This document shows, piece after piece, positions 55,421 through 60,000 of a stretch of 60,000 nt of DNA. The DNA is from Owenia fusiformis. Its lineage: Eukaryota > Annelida > Polychaeta > Sabellida > Oweniidae. The notes below the pieces were generated by a model. It was not told the origin of the DNA and made no database searches. It was given only the letters and a program-made list of their open reading frames with translations. The stretch is taken from NCBI GenBank assembly GCA_903813345.2, contig CAIIXF020000009.1, positions 11,528,030-11,588,029 of the forward strand. The letters are read 5' to 3'. The position numbers were made by a program, and so were the translations under genes. Each line of letters starts with the position of its first letter. Positions within the stretch are counted from its first letter, which is position 1.

Positions 55421-57384
55421 CTCTGGAGACATCGGGATTTTAAAGCGGCGTGCAAAGCGTAATCGGGTACACCCCAGTTCTCCGAAACCCAGTTGTCCGA
55501 AACCCATTACTCCGAAAAATAAAGTCATAATTTACCAGAGAAAGCGGGGGGCGTAGCTTACTTAAACTTACGTCAGTTTCATGCCATGTATTTTGCCAAA
55601 TTAATGGCATGGACGCATTCTGTTATTCATAGATCTCTCTCTCACTTTGAATTGCATCCATTGCATGGCGTTACCAGAATGGCAGGAACGGGAGATTTAT
55701 TTTACATTGTGATTCTAAAAAAAAGGTTATTAAAACACAATATATATTACGGAACAGTTTATCTTATCTTCTTCAATCTCTTTTATATAGGCAAAATAAA
55801 ATGAAACATTTTGAAACAGATAAAATAATTTATCGCATAGAACTTTAAGAATAAAACAGTATACAAATTACGTTGTCAAAATATTTCGTCGCATTTAATT
55901 TCTTAGTCTCGGTCTCTTATCAAATCGTAAAAGAATAAAACATTCTATACTTAATCACTTGGGATTTATGTTTCGGCATTCGTTTCAGGCATTTGTTTTT
56001 TATGTTCTTCTCCTGAAATGTATTTGTTTGACAATAATCAGAGAAAGTGCGTATACGTATAAATATGCCACGCAAACAAACGGGTGTGACTTCAATTTCT
56101 TGTCTGTCTGAGGACGTATTGGGAACGAGGTAGAATTAAAGAATTCTTATGAACGAGTCATGCAAGATACTAGAACTAGTAAAGTAATGTAAATGGATAA
56201 GTTAATTTCTGATGGATCTGGATATAATATATTTCAAAACTTTGTAAACACTAGATAACTTCATTTAGGCAGATATAGTATCTTGATTTATTTGGCTATC
56301 ATGCGTTTAAAATACGTTCCTAAAACTATGAAGACGTTAGGTGAGAAATATTGCTATTGTACGTTCGAAAAGTATTTGGTTGTATTTTGTAGTTCTCAAG
56401 TTACCCATGAACTTTCGTGGGCTAATTAACGTCTTGACTTAGCATATTTAGCCTAATTTTGCAATGATGTCAACGTGATTCAAATGTTATGCTGTCGTGA
56501 TTCGCAGAGGTTGCGACAAGATTCGTTTTACAACAGATGTAACTATGAGAACATGAAAGCTCATAATCCTGATTATGCAACCTTATACAATCGTTATCTT
56601 TGGGACAAGAGCCCAAAAACAAGGTACTCGTGAACGAGAGTTGAATTTGCTCCGTGAACGATAGGATACGCTGTTCCCCACCAACAAAATACAGACATAT
56701 GCTTCAGTGTCCTCAACGCAGATTGTAGAGAACAAGAGAAAAAATGAAATATACTTTGCCATAACAGAATACTGTTAAAGTATTGTTTATTAAGTTTATT
56801 AAGTTTCACAAATAACTTTTAAATGCCTTCTTTACCGTCAACGGACACTCAAATAAATACACAATACAATGCAATGCAATGTAATACAACGCATTACAAT
56901 ACAAACTAAATTAGAGTATTTGTGCATAGCATTTTCCCCTTTTGTTTGAAGGATATTTTAAGAATAATTCCAGCGTTCGTACACACCTGGAAATGTCAGG
57001 GTTTTGATTTAATTTTCCAAGTGCCTGAAATGTCAGAGAATTTTAAAATAAGGTCAAAAAGGGCCAAAGAGTCCGGGAATTTTGAAACTGTAGACATGTC
57101 ATGGAAATGTCAGGGAAATTTGTATCAGTGTTGAAAAAATGATGTTCCAGAAAAATAAATTTTAGGACTATGACAGGATCTCAATGAAATCCAAAATGTA
57201 ACATTTAGTTGATTCCACACGGGGCGTGTACATTGTCTAACATATATCTAAAAGGTTTAGACTGTCTTGATTAATGAACTTCTTAGATCTAGTCGCGCTT
57301 CAGAAGTGGAAATCCTTCAATTATCAGAGGTTAATGTTTCTAAAACTGTATTGAAATAAACGTACGTCTTGTTTTCAAACCTAC

Positions 57385-58839
57385 ACCTTGCTCCTTTCTG
57401 TCGTATTAATAAAGCAAAAATAACATATCACGGTGGGATACGAACCACTCGCCTGGGATTTGGTTATTCACTAACACCATAGGCGTTCACCTATTCTGGA
57501 TACAACTGACGAGTTGTATCTAAGTGGAGTCAAAAGCGAAGATCATTCTAAATTGACGCTCGGTATAAATATATGATACTTTTATCATCTCACACAGGTG
57601 AACGTTAGCCTCATGGCTAGCGTGTTTAGCTTCCACTCCTTAGGTTAGTCGATCGAAACCCGTTCATGGCGAACTTTTTGATTTGCTTGCTGTCAACTTA
57701 TAATAAGTAGGGCAAAATCCAGAAAAAGTAGATCAAAAATACTCCAATGGAGTATAAAATTGTCACCAGGATTCCGAAATGAGACGAATGTTAACTCGTT
57801 AAATCTCGGTAGATAAAGTAGGTCAGAAAATCCGGATTAATCCAAACTGATTCGGGAATCTTCGTCATAAGAAGTAGATCAAAAATCCAGAGAAGTAGAT
57901 CAAAAATACTCCAATGGAGTATAAAATTGTCACCAGGATTCCGAAATGAGCCGAATGTAAACTCGTTAAATCTCGGTAGATGAAGTAGGTCAGAAAATCC
58001 GGATTAATCCGAACAAGGTTCGGGAATCTTCGTAATAAGAAGTAGATTAAAAATACTCCCTATGGAGTATAAAATTGTCCCCAATATTCCGAAATACGAC
58101 GAATCGAATCGGCAAACTTCGGTAAAATAATGAAGTGCATAAAAACCGAAATGATCCGATGAACGTTCGGATAAAATCGTGAACAGGTGTCAGGGGTTTC
58201 CCCTCATCTTTCCCCACATTGTTCTAAAAGCCTTATATGGATTTATCACGTAACATTCAAAATGACGTTCCTATATGGTTCTATGGGTTCGAACACGTGA
58301 CCAAATATACCAAATAAAAATTTTACCTTGACCACTGGATGGGATTTCATAGAAAATATCCAAGAAAACCTATCCTCGTGATCCTTAAATCACTTAAATT
58401 CGATCATTTTATTTTCACCCCTTGATGGAATTTTATGAAAGAAGTCATGAAAACACATCATCATGTAAGGGTTTTCACCTAAATTAGCTCGTTTTATCTT
58501 GAGCCTTCAATTGAATTTCTTGAAGAAATATTTTATGAAAAAATATCATCATGTTATGATTTGTATTTAAATAAGACCGTTTCATCTAAATACTTGGATA
58601 ATATTTCATAAAAAATGCACTTTAAAATTTTTCAGAATTTGCCTTAATTTATCAATGTAATGAAAGTATTAGATTAACTCTCAAATAGCGTTCTATTTAA
58701 ACCTTTTTATTGAAATCAATACAGGACTCGCTCTCTAAATATCCAATAAAAATTCAACCCTTGGATGTGATTTCGTTGGAAAAAAAATATGTCAAGTCCA
58801 GAATCAAATGATTTGTCCAGAACCTCTTAAGATCCTGTT
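57385..58839 (-). repeat. Right terminal inverted repeat of the 15-kb element
   Basis: Inverse copy of 43491-44926, near-identical over long stretches (for example 58060-58260). It is about 20 bp longer through an extra partial copy of the 147-bp unit near 57880-57910. Confidence 0.9.
57601..57664 (+). repeat. tRNA-like segment in the right TIR
   Basis: TTAGCCTCATGGCTAGCG (A-box-like) and GTCGATCGAAACCCG (B-box-like); copy of the minus-strand segment at 44648-44711. Small differences between arms lie in the loop between the boxes. Confidence 0.3.
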
Positions 58840-58843
58840 AGTA

Positions 58844-59832
58844 CCTAAATTACTGTAAAACCTAAAATCATCACTTGTGAAACAAAATTGTCAAAGGATA
58901 AATTAGTTATGTGATGCTTAGATTTAAATATGAAATATCCAAAACCTTCCATAACCTATCCCTTTATCTATTCAATAAATGTCAGCCAAAATCTTGTATC
59001 AGATCCAGTATTAGATCCCGTATCAGTCATAAAACCGTATCAAAACTATCAGAAAATTTTATGAGACTTAATATTGTGTCATGGCATGTAATGATCCATC
59101 TTAGTATTATAAATTATTTCTTTTTCAAAACTTATTATAAAAGTTGAAAATGTCATTCAATGAATTAAATTGTATCATTTTATGTCAATATAATTGAGTG
59201 ACGACATACAAAACAAGTTTCAGAAAAATATTGAGGAATAAATAGGTTATTGATGGTCGTAATCTAATATGAATTTTTCCTCGACAAAATATGATATTGG
59301 CCTTGGAAAATATCATATTGACACTTGGGCTGTCGCCACCAGTCAATATGATATTTTACTTTGTCAATCTTATATTTCTCCTAAAATAAATTTCTCAATC
59401 CATCCCTCCCAGTAGATAACCTCTATGTATTTTGAATTGCCACATATATTCCCCTGTTTATGAAATTATTGACTTCAATTGAATATTGAGTAATCTTTAC
59501 AATGATGCATAACACTTACATCACAATTCTATTTTTCCGCATATGGGAATTTAGCCTTAAGTCACCCCCCTTCAAAAAGATTTGCAAAAGTATTATTTCT
59601 TATTAAAATTCCTAATATCATCATTATATTTTCACTTTAGATACCCGGGTTTAGATATATCTAGAGGTGGTTAAAATGAAAGCTAATATGTTCTTTATTG
59701 ATGTGTTTAATGTTTCTCATGTACATTTTTACATCCACGTTGGGATGGAATAGCTAGAAGTTTGTCAACCACTTGACATTGTATTTGTTGCTACTATTTT
59801 GGGGAATAATACAAATCAAATCATATTTTCAG
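58844..59832. other. Right flank of the transposon nest
   Basis: The first 20 bp continue the satellite sequence; the rest is AT-rich with ATATGATATT palindromic motifs around 59285-59360 and no recognised gene until the exon at 59833. Confidence 0.5.
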
Positions 59833-60000
59833 GATTCCTGTGGTGAAGTTTTATGGTATGGGAGAAGATGGTCTTTACTCCATACATATAGTTGATGGAT
59901 GTGTCGACAAAACATCTGGATTCCTAGAAAGAGTAATGCCTGGGTACCAATTCCACTCTGTCCCCTGGATGAAGGATGAATCTATCCACTTGCTTGGACA
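59833..60000 (+). CDS. Unidentified exon, runs off the window
   Basis: After TATTTTCAG the only open frame of the three reads IPVVKFYGMGEDGLYSIHIV, then DKTSGFLERVMPGYQFHSVP and WMKDESIHLLG to the window end. Composition and the good acceptor make it likely to be real coding sequence. I do not recognise the family; a passing likeness to the xPVVRxFG start of B-family DNA polymerases does not continue. Confidence 0.6.

Larger units (their letters stand above)
52207..57384. other. Interior of the 15-kb element, right part
   Basis: No frame of coding character recognised; the 77-codon frame at 54566-54799 has no family I know. Contains an inverted repeat element (53972-54194), MITE-like modules (55001-55420), three short CCGAAACCCA-type repeats near 55488-55520 and AATAC/AATGC microsatellite-like sequence near 56860-56905. 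Confidence 0.45.
43491..58839. mobile_element. 15.35-kb DNA transposon-like element with 1.44-kb terminal inverted repeats
   Basis: Left end AACAGGATCTTAAGAGG at 43491 and its inverse ending at 58839; inverse similarity continues to 44926 and 57385. AGTA stands at 43487-43490 and at 58840-58843, and joining the flanks restores the satellite sequence (TTTTAAATGCAGTACCTAAATTACTG, compare TGCACCTAAATTACTG at 40799), so this is a true insertion with a 4-bp duplication. The interior is mostly non-coding and contains a second nested element. Without a recognisable own transposase it looks non-autonomous. Sola, Academ and Ginger are known to make 4-bp duplications, but the superfamily cannot be assigned from the ends. 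Confidence 0.88.

Noticed and set aside
43491-58839. Maverick/Polinton (virus-like) interpretation of the long-TIR 15-kb element
   Set aside because: The size and long TIRs fit, but the duplication is 4 bp rather than 6 bp, the ends lack AG...CT, and no polymerase, integrase, ATPase or capsid-like frame is present.
59833-60000. N-terminus of a B-family DNA polymerase (REV3L-like) for the last exon
   Set aside because: Only the first eight or so residues resemble the xPVVRxFG motif; the remaining sequence does not follow.

Overview
The window is nuclear DNA of an intron-rich, AT-rich metazoan, most likely a marine invertebrate. The combination of SUEL-type lectin, F5/8C, Sushi and fucolectin-like domains on membrane receptors, a nuclear mitochondrial ribosomal protein gene, a non-LTR retrotransposon with a 2A-like motif and dense MITE/satellite content fits a lophotrochozoan such as a mollusc. 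The species cannot be fixed from the sequence alone. All splice sites below were placed by hand (GT-AG, phase continuity, homology between paralogues).

Left third (1-25.5 kb, + strand): two tandem paralogues encode single-pass membrane receptors with several carbohydrate-binding-like modules. Gene 1 (458-4648) enters the window without its 5' end: a LamG-like jelly-roll, a SUEL/rhamnose-binding-lectin domain, a fucolectin-like (F5/8C-fold) domain split over two exons, three Sushi domains, a Thr-rich stalk, one transmembrane helix and a short tail. Gene 2 (11271-25518) appears complete: 15 exons whose lengths add up to 3483 nt, exactly 1160 codons plus a stop. It starts with a signal peptide, then three copies of an unfamiliar Cys repeat ending in a C-x4-C motif, a three-exon F5/8C domain, one Sushi, then the same LamG-like/SUEL/fucolectin-like block, but its stalk is an in-frame 13-residue Thr repeat in place of the three Sushi domains. 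Between the genes lies an apparently intact 4.3-kb non-LTR retrotransposon (5089-9398) with a target-site duplication and a DVHQNPGP 2A-like motif. The introns of gene 2 carry a 43-bp satellite, a 39-bp minisatellite and several TIR elements.

Middle (25.5-43.5 kb): the 3' four coding exons of MRPL1 (mitochondrial ribosomal protein L1) lie on the minus strand (27199-31737), convergent with gene 2; the 5' exons were not found. Further right are a LINE relic, several MITEs, a 101-bp tandem array, an intronless ankyrin-repeat gene (37272-38678, +) and two blocks of a roughly 135-bp satellite-like repeat, the second with a recent 1.1-kb tandem duplication.

Right (43.5-58.8 kb): a three-level nest of DNA transposons. 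A 15.35-kb element with 1.44-kb, nearly identical terminal inverted repeats (43491-58839) sits in the satellite with a 4-bp AGTA target duplication. Inside it is a 6.04-kb TIR element (46163-52206, TAA duplication) carrying a decayed copy of a widespread but functionally uncharacterised protein family (HEEAD motif, Cys-rich C-terminus). That coding region is itself split by a 642-bp long-TIR element in a TA site (47502-48143). The last 168 bases hold an unidentified plus-strand exon that runs off the window.
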